Part shown: one piece after another, positions 48,598 to 58,360 of the stretch
Position numbering within the stretch: the first letter of the stretch is position 1
How the letters are laid out: every line of letters begins with the position of its first letter
DNA from: Dromaius novaehollandiae
Lineage: Eukaryota > Chordata > Aves > Casuariiformes > Dromaiidae
Reading direction: 5' to 3'
DNA: 64,000 nt
Assembly (NCBI RefSeq): GCF_036370855.1
Contig: NC_088105.1
Location: forward strand, 11,103,619 to 11,167,618
Translations under genes and position numbers: made by a program
The notes under the pieces: generated by a model
What the model saw: only the letters and a program-made list of their open reading frames with translations
The model's database searches: none
Told to the model about the DNA's origin: nothing

Positions 48598-49754
48598 AGG
48601 CGGACTGGGACTCTGAGAATAACATGTGTGAAACAGGTGAGAAACGTTCAAATTATTTCAGACAGACCAATAAACGGGTGGGCTACAAATCTATCCTCCA
48701 GAAGGAGGTAGACATGAATTACTCACAGAGATCCACTCCTCATTGCAACCCTGCTGGACCTTCAGGTAAACAGGAGCTTCCTGTAGATTTGCAGTGTGAA
48801 GATGAAGAGACCTGTGAGACCTACTACCAAAAACGAGGTGAGACTACAGCTGGGATATTTGTCACCTCCAGTACCAACTTTGACTTGCAGTGTGAAGATG
48901 AGGATTTAGAGAGCAGTTCCTCTAAGTGCTCCAAGAAACCACAGAGCAGGCTGTGTGATGATGCTGAAAACACTGTTCTTACTGATGTTTTTGGTGAGGA
49001 GCTGGAGCCCATCTCTGGGGAACCTTTGCCTTATCTGTGCAAGAAGTGTGGTGCCTCTTTCCAGGGTAGGAGTGAGCTGCAGGAACACAAGCAAATCCAT
49101 CTCGTGGAAAACTCCTACCGATGTCCTGTCTGTGGCAAAGAGTTCTTCCGTGCTGCAAATTTGCGAATGCACAAGCTCATTCATTCCAGTGACAGGCCAC
49201 ATAAGTGTCCAGAATGTGACAAGGGTTTCATCCGCACAGCTGATGTCTGGAGGCACCTACGCAACGTACACAAGATAGAGCGTTCCATGGTGATCTTAGG
49301 AAATGGCATGGCTAGGAACCCGTGGTCAGTAGTGCACCGTAACCAACACAGCGTGGAGTACACAGATCAGCCTTGTGCAGAAAACCAAAAGTCTGAGGAA
49401 GAAGACTATAAACCTTACGCCTGTCCGACATGTGGTAAGGGTTTCGATAAACCTAACCTGCTTTCCAAACACAAGGTGATCCACCGACAGGACAAGCCTT
49501 ATAAATGTCAAGAATGTGGCATGGCATTCGTCCAGCTGCTCAGGCTGAAAAGACACCAGCAGACTCACTCTGGGGAGCGCCCCTTCTATTGCGAGGAGTG
49601 TGGAGGGACGTTCACCCGGCTGGCATCGCTCCAGCGCCATCAGCGGATCCACACTGGAGAGAAGCCCTATTCTTGTGCTTACTGTGGTCATTCCTTCACT
49701 GAGTCTGGAACCCTACGGAGGCACGAGCGTACGCACAAACTGGACAAATCTTAA
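48588..49754 (+). CDS. C2H2 zinc-finger protein, gene B (7 intact fingers)
   Basis: The 388-residue protein is a tandem paralogue of gene A, with the same exon plan. The ATG context is strong (A at -3, G at +4). The N-terminus has the same acidic module: LQCEDEE at 68-74, YYQKR at 79-83, FVTSSTNFDLQCEDEDLE at 91-108. All seven fingers keep their ligands: F1 C151-C154-H167-H171, F2 C179, F3 C207 (His pair H223-H228), a spacer, then F4 C279, F5 C307, F6 C335 and F7 C363. Finger F6 and its flanks are identical to gene A at the DNA level (49563-49686). It is probably a nuclear DNA-binding regulator. Since F2, F3 and F6 helix residues are nearly the same as in A, the two may share part of a target site. 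No known orthologue is recognised. Confidence 0.87.
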   Translation: MDVKADWDSENNMCETGEKRSNYFRQTNKRVGYKSILQKEVDMNYSQRSTPHCNPAGPSGKQELPVDLQCEDEETCETYYQKRGETTAGIFVTSSTNFDLQCEDEDLESSSSKCSKKPQSRLCDDAENTVLTDVFGEELEPISGEPLPYLCKKCGASFQGRSELQEHKQIHLVENSYRCPVCGKEFFRAANLRMHKLIHSSDRPHKCPECDKGFIRTADVWRHLRNVHKIERSMVILGNGMARNPWSVVHRNQHSVEYTDQPCAENQKSEEEDYKPYACPTCGKGFDKPNLLSKHKVIHRQDKPYKCQECGMAFVQLLRLKRHQQTHSGERPFYCEECGGTFTRLASLQRHQRIHTGEKPYSCAYCGHSFTESGTLRRHERTHKLDKS

Positions 49755-50310
49755 TAGTTAGTTCATTGCGATTATGGTCGCCTTGATTGCTTCTTACTTG
49801 AATGAGGCCTGTCCAGCTGGGCTGAAGAGAGCACTCCATCGCATGCGCAACAGCCAGCCTGGATCCCACTTCCTAGCAGTGGGGAATGCTACATCGTGGG
49901 GAGCTCTGCAACTTGTACTGACAGAGATTGTGTTACCTGGCTTTAAACTGGCATTGTATGAAGAAATAACTTCATTACCGCTGTGTTTATTAGCTGAACT
50001 GGAGGTGCATCAGGTTGAGCTTTCTGCAGGCATGTGTGGGCCATGGGGCTTTCCTCTGCAGTCTTGGTCACCGAACAAACTGTCCCTGCTCTCTGGAGCA
50101 AGATTGTTCTTCAGCACTGGGTTTGGATACCTGTTGTTGCAGGTCTTTGCTAAGACAGAACAGTCCAGAGATGACCACATATCCCTTCTGTCCACGCATT
50201 CTGTTGAGTTTTTTCTTTTTAGTAGGTATTTTTATTTGAAGGGGAAGTATCTTGTTAGTTATTTTTTTTTAAAAAAAAGTTCCATAATAAATTGAACCAT
50301 TATCAGCTGT
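49755..50310 (+). other. 3' UTR of gene B
   Basis: Sequence from the stop codon to just past AATAAA at 50286. An open frame (49774-50295) spans much of it but has no recognisable domain and I do not accept it as coding. Confidence 0.5.
50286..50291 (+). terminator. Poly(A) signal of gene B
   Basis: AATAAA is followed about 30 bases later by TGTTTTTATCT, a T/G-rich downstream element. It would give a 3' UTR of about 0.55 kb. Confidence 0.55.
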
Positions 50311-53300
50311 ATTTCATAAATGTTTTTATCTAAGGGTGCACTGATCCCTTATGCACCTTCATGTGATTAGTTGAATGACTGTTAATGGTGGAAAGAGAGC
50401 TTTATTTTGGCTATGATAGTGCCTGTTGTTGAGGTGGGGGATTTGAACAGATTTGTGTTCTGAGGGAACTGTGTGCTCTAACTCTGTCCAGCTGAGTATT
50501 ACAGTAGCAAATTTTTGAAAACATAAAACACAAGGAGCAGGAAAAAGATGAAATTTAAGTCACCTTTTGCTAATCGTTTTATAGGAATCTTTTTGATTTA
50601 AAAGTTTTTTTGGTTTTCTCAGAGATAAGGAAATATCTCGTAGGAGGACTGTGTTTGATTCAGATGTTCTGTGATGTGTACACAGGTGTCTGTGTGCTAC
50701 CCAAAGTGTCTGCTGGACTCTTTGCTTTAATTTGGACTCAAACAGTTAGTGGAGAAGGATTCCCTCAGAAACTAGCTCTCCAGATTTGGGCAGATGTTGC
50801 CAAATACCCAGACTATAGCTTCTGAAGACGTATGTGTTGCCTCAGTTATGGCAGTGGGATTTTTACATTTGAAACTTAATCATGACACTTAAAATAGTCT
50901 ACAGTTAATCACTGTAGTAGAATCAACCAGTTTGTCCTTAAGTCACAGCCCTGGTTTCCTTTCAGTGTCAGAAAACTTTGCTTCCTCCCGCTGCCAGCTA
51001 CCATAATTTCACTAATTTCTTTCTAATGAGTTGTGCCTTTTCAGCATGAAGTTCTGCAGCACACTGAATGTTAAAATTGGGGGTAATGTACCTTTACATT
51101 TAGTACCGGGCTGTTTAATGTAAAGTACTGACTGTGTTTGCATATTTAATAGAGTAAAAAATAACTGTTGCGTTCCCCTGGATTCCCATGCAGAGATAAA
51201 ATCCAAGCGCCGTGTCTCAGAACTTGGATTAATGGTGGGGTGATGTCTGCTCAGCACCCTCCATCTGTGCAACAGTGGAGCAAGTGTTTTACAAGTGTGG
51301 TCACTGTAGTATGTGGTGTGAGGACCTTGGTTCAAATCAAGCTGAATGACTGTCCTCAGCAGTAGTTTAGCTTGTCATGGATGGAAGGCCAGCTCTCCCA
51401 GCCTCACTAATGGATCGTTTTAACTTCATTCCACAAAGGAGTCTCTGGATTAGGGAACTGATCTGTATGCCGGTTCTTAGGGAAATGTTATGTTGGCTCT
51501 CAAATGATGTGCTGTTGTAACTCCAGTGCCTCTGCCCGGGAGCTCTGGACCTTGCGTGTCATGTGCATTTATTACCACTGTGAGGGACCATTCTCATAGT
51601 CCCAGTATGATTTTAGATTTCCGAAAGGCTTTTGACTGAGTCCCTCACCAGAGGCTCTTAACTGAGGGATGCTTAGCCTCTCTAAGAGGGAAGTCTTCAC
51701 ATGGAAAAATTCCTGGCCAAAAGGAAATGATCTACAGAGAGGGGTCATCAGTGGTGCTCTGCAGGGGCCATGCTGTTCGACATAATCTTTAACAACCTGG
51801 AGAGACGGTGAATAGCGCAATGACAAAGCTACCGTGTGCTCAGTTTTCACCCTCGTCCTCTAAACCCATTTTGAAGTCGTTAGCTACAGTGTGCACTTTC
51901 CAGCAGTCCCCTTTCCTTCTCCCTTGGATATTCAGTGTTCTTCCTGTAGGGGGTTTTAGTACTCAATTAAATTGCACCAGTATGCACGCCTTTATGTTGT
52001 GTGACTGTTCCGATTAGGCAGTTCCACTAATTGGGGACATCTAGGTATTCTGCTGTTTGGGGTTAGCTGTTGGTGGAATTCATACCTGTAAGAGCATAAT
52101 GTTGAAAGTGTTTTGAACAAAGGCTTATTTAATGGGAAGATTAAATGGTTGGTGAAATGAAAACTACTAGGCTTAACTAAAAGGTTATTAAAAAGATACT
52201 TGCCTGGAAGGTTGACTTGGATGTAAAGTGCTTGAATGTGTGAAGGGAATAATTAAAATGTGTGATGGTTTCTAGGAAAAGGCTGTTGAACTCTCTTCAA
52301 AGAAACTTCCACTAACTCCTACACAAGCTACAGGAAATCCCTTGCAACCAGAGATCGTCCCTTCTGCAGTATACACCTTATGTTTTTAATGTAAATTGAG
52401 AAGGCTTGGAAGCCTCTCCCAGGCCCTGAGTGTGTCATAGTGGCAGCCCGAGTTGCTGGTGGACCACAGCAGACATAGCCAGTCATGATGATAGCTAGCT
52501 AAAATGGGAAGGGAGCTAATGAGCAAATGTAATTTGTCTGCAGCCATGCTTCCTTAGAGACGTTTTGACACGTGTGGTTTCAACAGAAGTCATTTTTCTC
52601 TGTGCAGATTAGCCACGGTATCTCTTAGCTCACTTGTGCCTAAAAGCCATGGAAGAAGCAGTTCCTTTTGCTAATATTGTGCTGTGAGGCGGACTCATTC
52701 GCAAGTCTTCGTCTTCGGGCATTCATGGAAGCACCATGGACACAGGCTCAGGGCTGGAGCTCCGAGATCAGCAGGGGATCCTGATCATGCAAGTGCTCTT
52801 GGTCTTTAGCTAGTGCTTATGAACGGTGGAATGTAAAAGTATCCTTTGCTAATTCTCCTGTCCTCTCCCCATCCAGCTCATTCCATCATAGGAAAATTAT
52901 CACAAGACTGGTAAGTTAAAATAGCTCCAGCACTGGGGCGTCCTGCACTCACTCACCTGGAGTCACCGGCCAGCCCTTGGCAGCTACAAAACTGTTTTCT
53001 CACTCTGTTAACAAATGTGTTGCACGGTAAATACTCCCATGCTTTTGGAGTGAAATCCAAAAGTGGCCTTACACCTTTGCCATCTGCTGAAGTGTGCTAA
53101 GCACCAGGAGCCGTTGTGGCTGTGGGTGGGTGTAGCACCTTGCACAAAGGAAAGGCTAGTTCTGAACCGTCTTTCCGCTCCTACGCACACCATCTTTTTC
53201 CTTTTACAGTGTTTGCCCTTTCATGGTGTGGAGGAGTCTGAAGCAGGAGCCTTTGATATAAGCAGGGAGCACAAAGCAATCCATCAGCTTTAAACTAATC

Positions 53301-56300
53301 GCAGCAAAAGGGACTGAAATCTCTGGAGCAGGCACCTTATATTTAAAGTGAGGCTTCATCATGTGATGGTCTGCCTCTGATCTTGTAAAATAAAGTTTCT
53401 GTTGGCATAAGGAGCCCCTACTGTAGTTTTCCCACTTGCAGACTGAAAACAAGCAGAGGCTGAGATCTCACCAACAGAACAGCAGATCAATAACATTTCA
53501 CTAGGGTAACGGAAGCAGAAAGGAAGTGGTATTTTTATTGTGATGATTCTGGCTGTGTCAGATACTTGGAGAAGTTAAGAATTTGTGGGCCTGTGCAAGG
53601 TTAGAGTCACCTTAAAAGAACAATCACTGGATGGGAACTGGCTTGTGAAACAAAAGGTACAGATCTCTGCAAGAGTGCAACTCGCTTATAAATTCGCTGT
53701 AGGGTGATCATGCTTCTGAACCACCCCTTAACCATTTGGGAACGTTGTTTCCCAGGGGAGAGTGTGCTCAAGTGAATGTGCTTGTGCAGTTCAGATATAA
53801 TGCCTTTCCTCTTGTTTATCTGGTAGAAGAAAACAGCACAGCTATCAACTGCTTTTCTCATTAAGGTTTGTATCTTAATTGTTATCTAGAGTCTTTAAAT
53901 ATGAAAGCAGGAGTAGTAATTTGCTCTGTGTGGGTCTGTTTCTGTACAAGCTAACAGCACAGGTCTTGTTGGCTGCAAGGGACACTAAGAAATAGGTTCC
54001 TGGGCTCAGAGCCATGCACAGGTAGCAACAAGGTAATTTGGCCATCAACTTGCCATTTAGCAGCTATTTAGCACCTTTTAAAAAGAGACATCTTCCTCAA
54101 TGCAAAGATGTTCTTTGTTAAGTGTGAGAAGTTTTACTCCAAGAGAGTCAGCGTGGTTTACGGACCTGGTTACTGAGATGGAGTCTAGCCTCTGTTTTCC
54201 TGTTTGAAAGAGCTTGTGCCAATTTTCTTTTTCCTCAGATCTTCGCTGTTGTTGTTATCCTGAAAATACTGCTGATATTGGCAGCCACTGCAGGGATTCT
54301 TTATTGACTTTTGAGTGGGTTCACTTGGTTTGCCCAGTGGATTGACAGTGATTTGGAAAGAAGGGTTACAAAAAACATGGAGTGTCAGGAGTTACTACAG
54401 AGCTAAGGAACTTGGTCTGAAGACTTTTGTTTGGTAAGTGTTGTGATGATGCATGACCTGTTTCCATGGGTTGGAAAAGGGAATCAGAAGGTATGACATG
54501 GCATTCAATCCCCCTGCCCCAAAATTTGAAGTGTAATCTAACTGGCCTTCCTTGCAGAACCTCTTAGGAAGACTGCTAATATTTATGCCCTGGTACTTTC
54601 ATAGTAGAATGTGGTGATGGTCCCACAAGCCAAACCCGTGTTGAGGCAGGACGGCCTCCCATCAGACCTGTGCATCCTGCATACCAAACCCCAGCTCTAG
54701 CGATACTTGTAGGCTTGGGATGAGGTTTTTGGCCTCTGAACACAGAAAGACATTTCTGAGTAGTTGCAGGACTTCATGTCCTGCTTCTCTTCTGGACATT
54801 TGTTGATTCACACCCACTGCATACAGTAATAGGCAGTAAAATGTACTGCATCTGTACAGATACCTGTATTTACTCAAGATGCACAAAGTGGCACATGTGA
54901 ACTGAAAGCACTAGAGATTGTTAATTTTAGATGTCTCATGGCATACATGAGTAGATATAGAGTATTTATTTCCAGTGTATTCACTTGAGACGTAACAGCA
55001 GCTTTAAAATAGCTCCAGAATTGGGGAGTTTATGTGAACACAAAGCAATATCCCCAATTTTAAATACATTATTTCCTACTCCGTTCACATAGTATAACAC
55101 AGCATCCAATTTGTAATGATCACAAATAGTAAACATTGCAATAGTGAAAAATAAAGGTAGACTCTCGCTAGCCTGGTCAGTCCTTGGCAGCTGCTATACT
55201 ATTCAATACAAGCACATTTATATATCACTTACAGATCTGTTTACATGCTTTCAATAGCACAGCACAGTCTGGTAGTCTGGGACCTGGGCTCAGATCTACA
55301 GCAGGTTTTCACCACTGTGAAGGACAATGAAAAATCCACAAGCAACATCCAAGCTATGCAGGACATCCTCCCAAAGAACAGGGGTATAACGTGAGCAGCA
55401 ATATTATTGCAAAGGTCTGACCCACTAAGGGAAGAAGGTCCAAGACCTGCTTTGGAAGACAGCCAGCTCTGAGCAAGAAAAAGCCTGATTCGATCTGTTT
55501 TATCTATACTCTCAAAAGGGGAAAGGAAACCTGGGGGGATTTTAGTAATTTCCAGTGCAGAGTCTGATTGAGTGACTGAGTGATGCTGAGTGCCTTGTGA
55601 ACTGTCCTGCCTTTTGACCTTTCCTTTTTTAGTTCACAGTTGGCTCTAATTGTTTTTTTGCTTCCCTCATCAGCAGACTCCCTTGAGGAAGAGTTTTAAG
55701 CAACTTATCTGTCTTGTGTTGTAAAGGTTTTCCTGGCTGTGCACAGACCTGTGAAGCATGACCCCCACCCCTACCAGTGGAAATGACTGGAGTCAGCTTG
55801 GCATGCCCTTGCCTTTCTTTTCCAGGCTGACCCCAAAACCCTTCCTAGGAGAGCTTACAGGTAGGAGAAGATGAGAAGATGAAGCAGAGCAATACAGAGG
55901 CTGGAGCAACATAAACCCACTACCGTTTTGGGCTTTGCCCCTCACCTGCTCATGCTGTGTGGAAAGGGGATGCTCATCCTAAAATACGCCCTTTGCTCCC
56001 TTCCAGAAGGGCAGTGCTGGATGCCAGCCCAGGGCATCCTCAGCTTCGCTCAGCATGAGAGACACTAGCACGAGCCCCAGCAGCACAAGGGTGCGCCTGA
56101 ACTGGGTCCCGCTCAGCCAAATGCCTCCCTGGCCTACGAGAGCCTTGGCCCCAGCCGCCGTAGCACATCAGTGCTATGGGGGAACCGGGGGGTGCCAACC
56201 GTGAGAGCCAGCTTGGGATGGGACTGCAGCTGCGTCATGGGGCCGCTCCTGGCAAGCGCTGAAAAGACCCTTCAGGTAAGTTTTGTAAACCAAAACAGGA

Positions 56301-56600
56301 AGCTCTGAGCACTTCGTGTGAGTAACTGAGCAGGGGATCTGACTGGCGAAATGTTGTTTGTCACTAGTGAGGCTTGATAAGCCGGACACTGACCACTAAA
56401 TATCTATGCCCTCATTTGGAAAACCTTTGGGCTCCAACGTTTGGGGAGGCAGCAATAACTATTGATTAATTATCCAAAAAAGAAAAAAGAAGGCCCGAGA
56501 TGCTTTTTGTCCTTTTGTTCTTTGCAACAAACTGGTAAGAACAGCATGTTCTCAGCACTAACTTTTAATTGTTTCACCATTGCACATTTCTCTCACTTGG
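50311..56600. other. Intergenic stretch between genes B and C
   Basis: Apart from a CR1 fragment at 51575-51845 I see no gene or named repeat. An AATAAA at about 53390 and short open frames are isolated and unsupported. Confidence 0.5.
51575..51845 (+). mobile_element. CR1-type LINE reverse transcriptase fragment
   Basis: Starting at 51616 the frame reads DFRKAFD, stop, VPHQRLLT, the classic motif (DFSKAFDTVPH.RLL) of CR1/L2-type reverse transcriptases. Farther on, in another frame, a GAMLFDIIFNNLE segment matches the 'LGP.LFNIFINDL' region. Intervening frameshifts and stops show a dead copy. The left edge is approximate. Confidence 0.75.
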
Positions 56601-56617
56601 CAAGTTAGAAATGTGAG

Positions 56618-56623
56618 TTTAAT
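56618..56623 (-). terminator. Possible poly(A) signal of gene C
   Basis: ATTAAA reads on the - strand about 315 bases past the final stop of the gene C frame. It is a variant signal, and nearby A/T-rich sequence makes chance occurrence likely. Confidence 0.25.
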
Positions 56624-56938
56624 TTTTTTTTAATTGCCTCAGATATCAGGTACTTGAGAAAAGCTGTTTTTACCAACTGTCTAGTCCCTGTTCTTAGTCT
56701 CAGAAAGCAGCTTATTGCAGTAAAAACACTTAGTGCAGTTCTGCTTTGGAAAGGGGCTCTCCTGGGAAGACAGCGGAGGGTGTAAAAGTTTCCCTGCCTC
56801 CTCCTTGCCCGCTGCAGATGCCACTGGGGAGTATGGCTGCTTGCTGGTCCCCCAGCTGGGTTTTCCTCCTCCTGCACCCGCTCACCCGCGGCAGCCCAGA
56901 TCGAGGGCTCGGTGGGCACCGAGGGGCTGCCGGCGGAG

Positions 56939-57289
56939 TCACTCGCGGGGCTGCCCTTTGCCAGGGGCCTGGTGGAGGTGGCGGTGGGCGGCGGGCTGGT
57001 GCGCCGGCCCGCCGTGGGCCCCCTCCCCACCGTGGACCTGCTGGTGCTGCTTGAGCGTGGCCGCCCGGGCGAAGGCCCGTCCGCAGCGGGCGCAGGCGAA
57101 GGGGCGCTCGCCGGTGTGGGTGCGGCGGTGGCGGGCGAGGCGGGAGGACTGGGCGAAGGCCGTGCCGCACTCGGGGCACTTGTAGGGGCGCTCGCCCGTG
57201 TGCAGTGTCTGGTGCTCGAAGAGGTTGGAGGACTTGGCGAAGGCCTTGCCGCAGACAGCGCAGGCGAAGGGCCGCTCGCCGGTGTGGAC
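56939..57289 (-). pseudogene. In-frame continuation of gene C beyond the TGA (end of F6, fingers 7-9)
   Basis: In the same frame as the upstream part, the sequence resumes with VHTGERPF and three complete C2H2 fingers (CAVC...H, CPEC...H, CARC...H, each with canonical spacing and TGER linkers). A His/Pro/Gly-rich tail follows and ends at TGA 56939-56941. All zinc ligands are intact and there is no frameshift. The 116 residues were therefore coding until very recently, or still are in individuals or tissues where the TGA is absent or read through. Confidence 0.7.
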
Positions 57290-58351
57290 TCACTGGTGCT
57301 CCACCATGCGGCTGGCCACGGCGAAGGCCTTCCCGCAGTGGGGGCAGGGGAACGGCGTGGCCCCTAAGTGGCTCCGCTGGTGGCGGAGCAGGGAGAGGGG
57401 CTTGTTGAAGGTGCGCCCGCACTCGGGGCAGGGGAAGGGCTTGTCGTTGCAGTGCATGTTGCGCTGGTGCTTGCGGAGGTCGGAGGAGCGCACGAAGGCC
57501 TTCCTGCGCTCGGCGCACCGGTAGGGCTTCTTGCCTGTGTGGGTCCGGATGTGCTTGCGGTGGTCCGAGAACCAGGTGTAGGCCTTGACGCAGAAGGGGC
57601 ACTTGTAGGGCCGCTCGCCCGTGTGCAGCCGGCGGTGCTGCTGCAGCGTGCCCTGGTGCGAGTAGGCCTTGCTGCAGAGCTCGCAGGCGTAGGGCTTGGC
57701 CCCGCTGTGCGTCTCCACATGGCTCAGCAGGTTGCTGGACTTCTTGAAGGCCCATCTGCACTGCAGGCACTTGTAGGGCCGCTCCTCCTCTGCGGACCCC
57801 GGCCTGCTCCGGGTGATGCCAGCCACCCCTCGGGTCTCCCCGAGTGCCGCGGGCCTCTCTGTGGGCTGGCTGGTCTCCGTGCTCAAGAAGGCCACCTGGC
57901 CAGAGAGGCTGTCTCCGGATGCCTCCTCGAAGTCACTCTCCAAAGTCACCATGGTGTCCACGAACGGTTTGGGGCCGGGCAGCCCCCAGGCACAGGCCCC
58001 CGCATCCCCACTCACCACCCGGGGCGGGCACCATGGGCATGGCGGCTCTCCACAGCTGGGCTCGCCGCCCGGGGCATGGAGGCTCACCAGCAGGTTCAGC
58101 TTTTTGGCCACGCCATTGGCGTTGATGAGGGTGAAGGTCTCGTAGAAGACCTCGCCTTCCCGGCATGGCAGCTCCTCGGGTGCATTCTCCCTCTTGCCGT
58201 TCTTTGGCGAGCCATTCCCCAAACCGCTGTGGTCGCATTCCTCGGCTTCCTCCTCCTCATCGGTGTTGCCGTCAGCCTCCCTCCCACACGGTGTGTGCAG
58301 GCTCCCTGTCCTCTCCTCCAAGCTGCCACAGGGGTATTCCTGATCTGGCCA
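57290..58351 (-). CDS. C2H2 zinc-finger protein, gene C, uninterrupted part (fingers 1-6, last one cut)
   Basis: Positions are numbered from a TTG at 58321; no in-frame ATG lies near the 5' end, so coding must start in an upstream exon. An in-frame stop at 58358-58360 puts the exon edge at a cAG acceptor (about 58352 or 58339). Residues 1-180 are acidic or low-complexity, with a YETFTLINANG segment at 60-70. Fingers: F1 C185-C188-H201-H205, F2 C213, F3 C241, F4 C269-(R272)-H285-H290, F5 C298, F6 C326-C329-H342. F4 has CGC (Arg) where the second zinc ligand Cys should be. A TGA at 57290-57292 falls between the two His of F6, where related fingers have CGA (Arg). It would be a truncated DNA-binding protein if expressed, otherwise a young pseudogene or an allele carrying a nonsense change. 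Confidence 0.65.
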   Translation of the reverse strand, partial: WPDQEYPCGSLEERTGSLHTPCGREADGNTDEEEEAEECDHSGLGNGSPKNGKRENAPEELPCREGEVFYETFTLINANGVAKKLNLLVSLHAPGGEPSCGEPPCPWCPPRVVSGDAGACAWGLPGPKPFVDTMVTLESDFEEASGDSLSGQVAFLSTETSQPTERPAALGETRGVAGITRSRPGSAEEERPYKCLQCRWAFKKSSNLLSHVETHSGAKPYACELCSKAYSHQGTLQQHRRLHTGERPYKCPFCVKAYTWFSDHRKHIRTHTGKKPYRCAERRKAFVRSSDLRKHQRNMHCNDKPFPCPECGRTFNKPLSLLRHQRSHLGATPFPCPHCGKAFAVASRMVEHQ

Positions 58352-58360
58352 GCTGTGTCA

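Noticed and set aside
56730-57770. 346-codon minus-strand frame overlapping gene C
   Set aside because: It is an alternative frame of GC-rich finger sequence (Arg/Pro/Ala/Gln-rich). The true frame is the one with C2H2 spacing.
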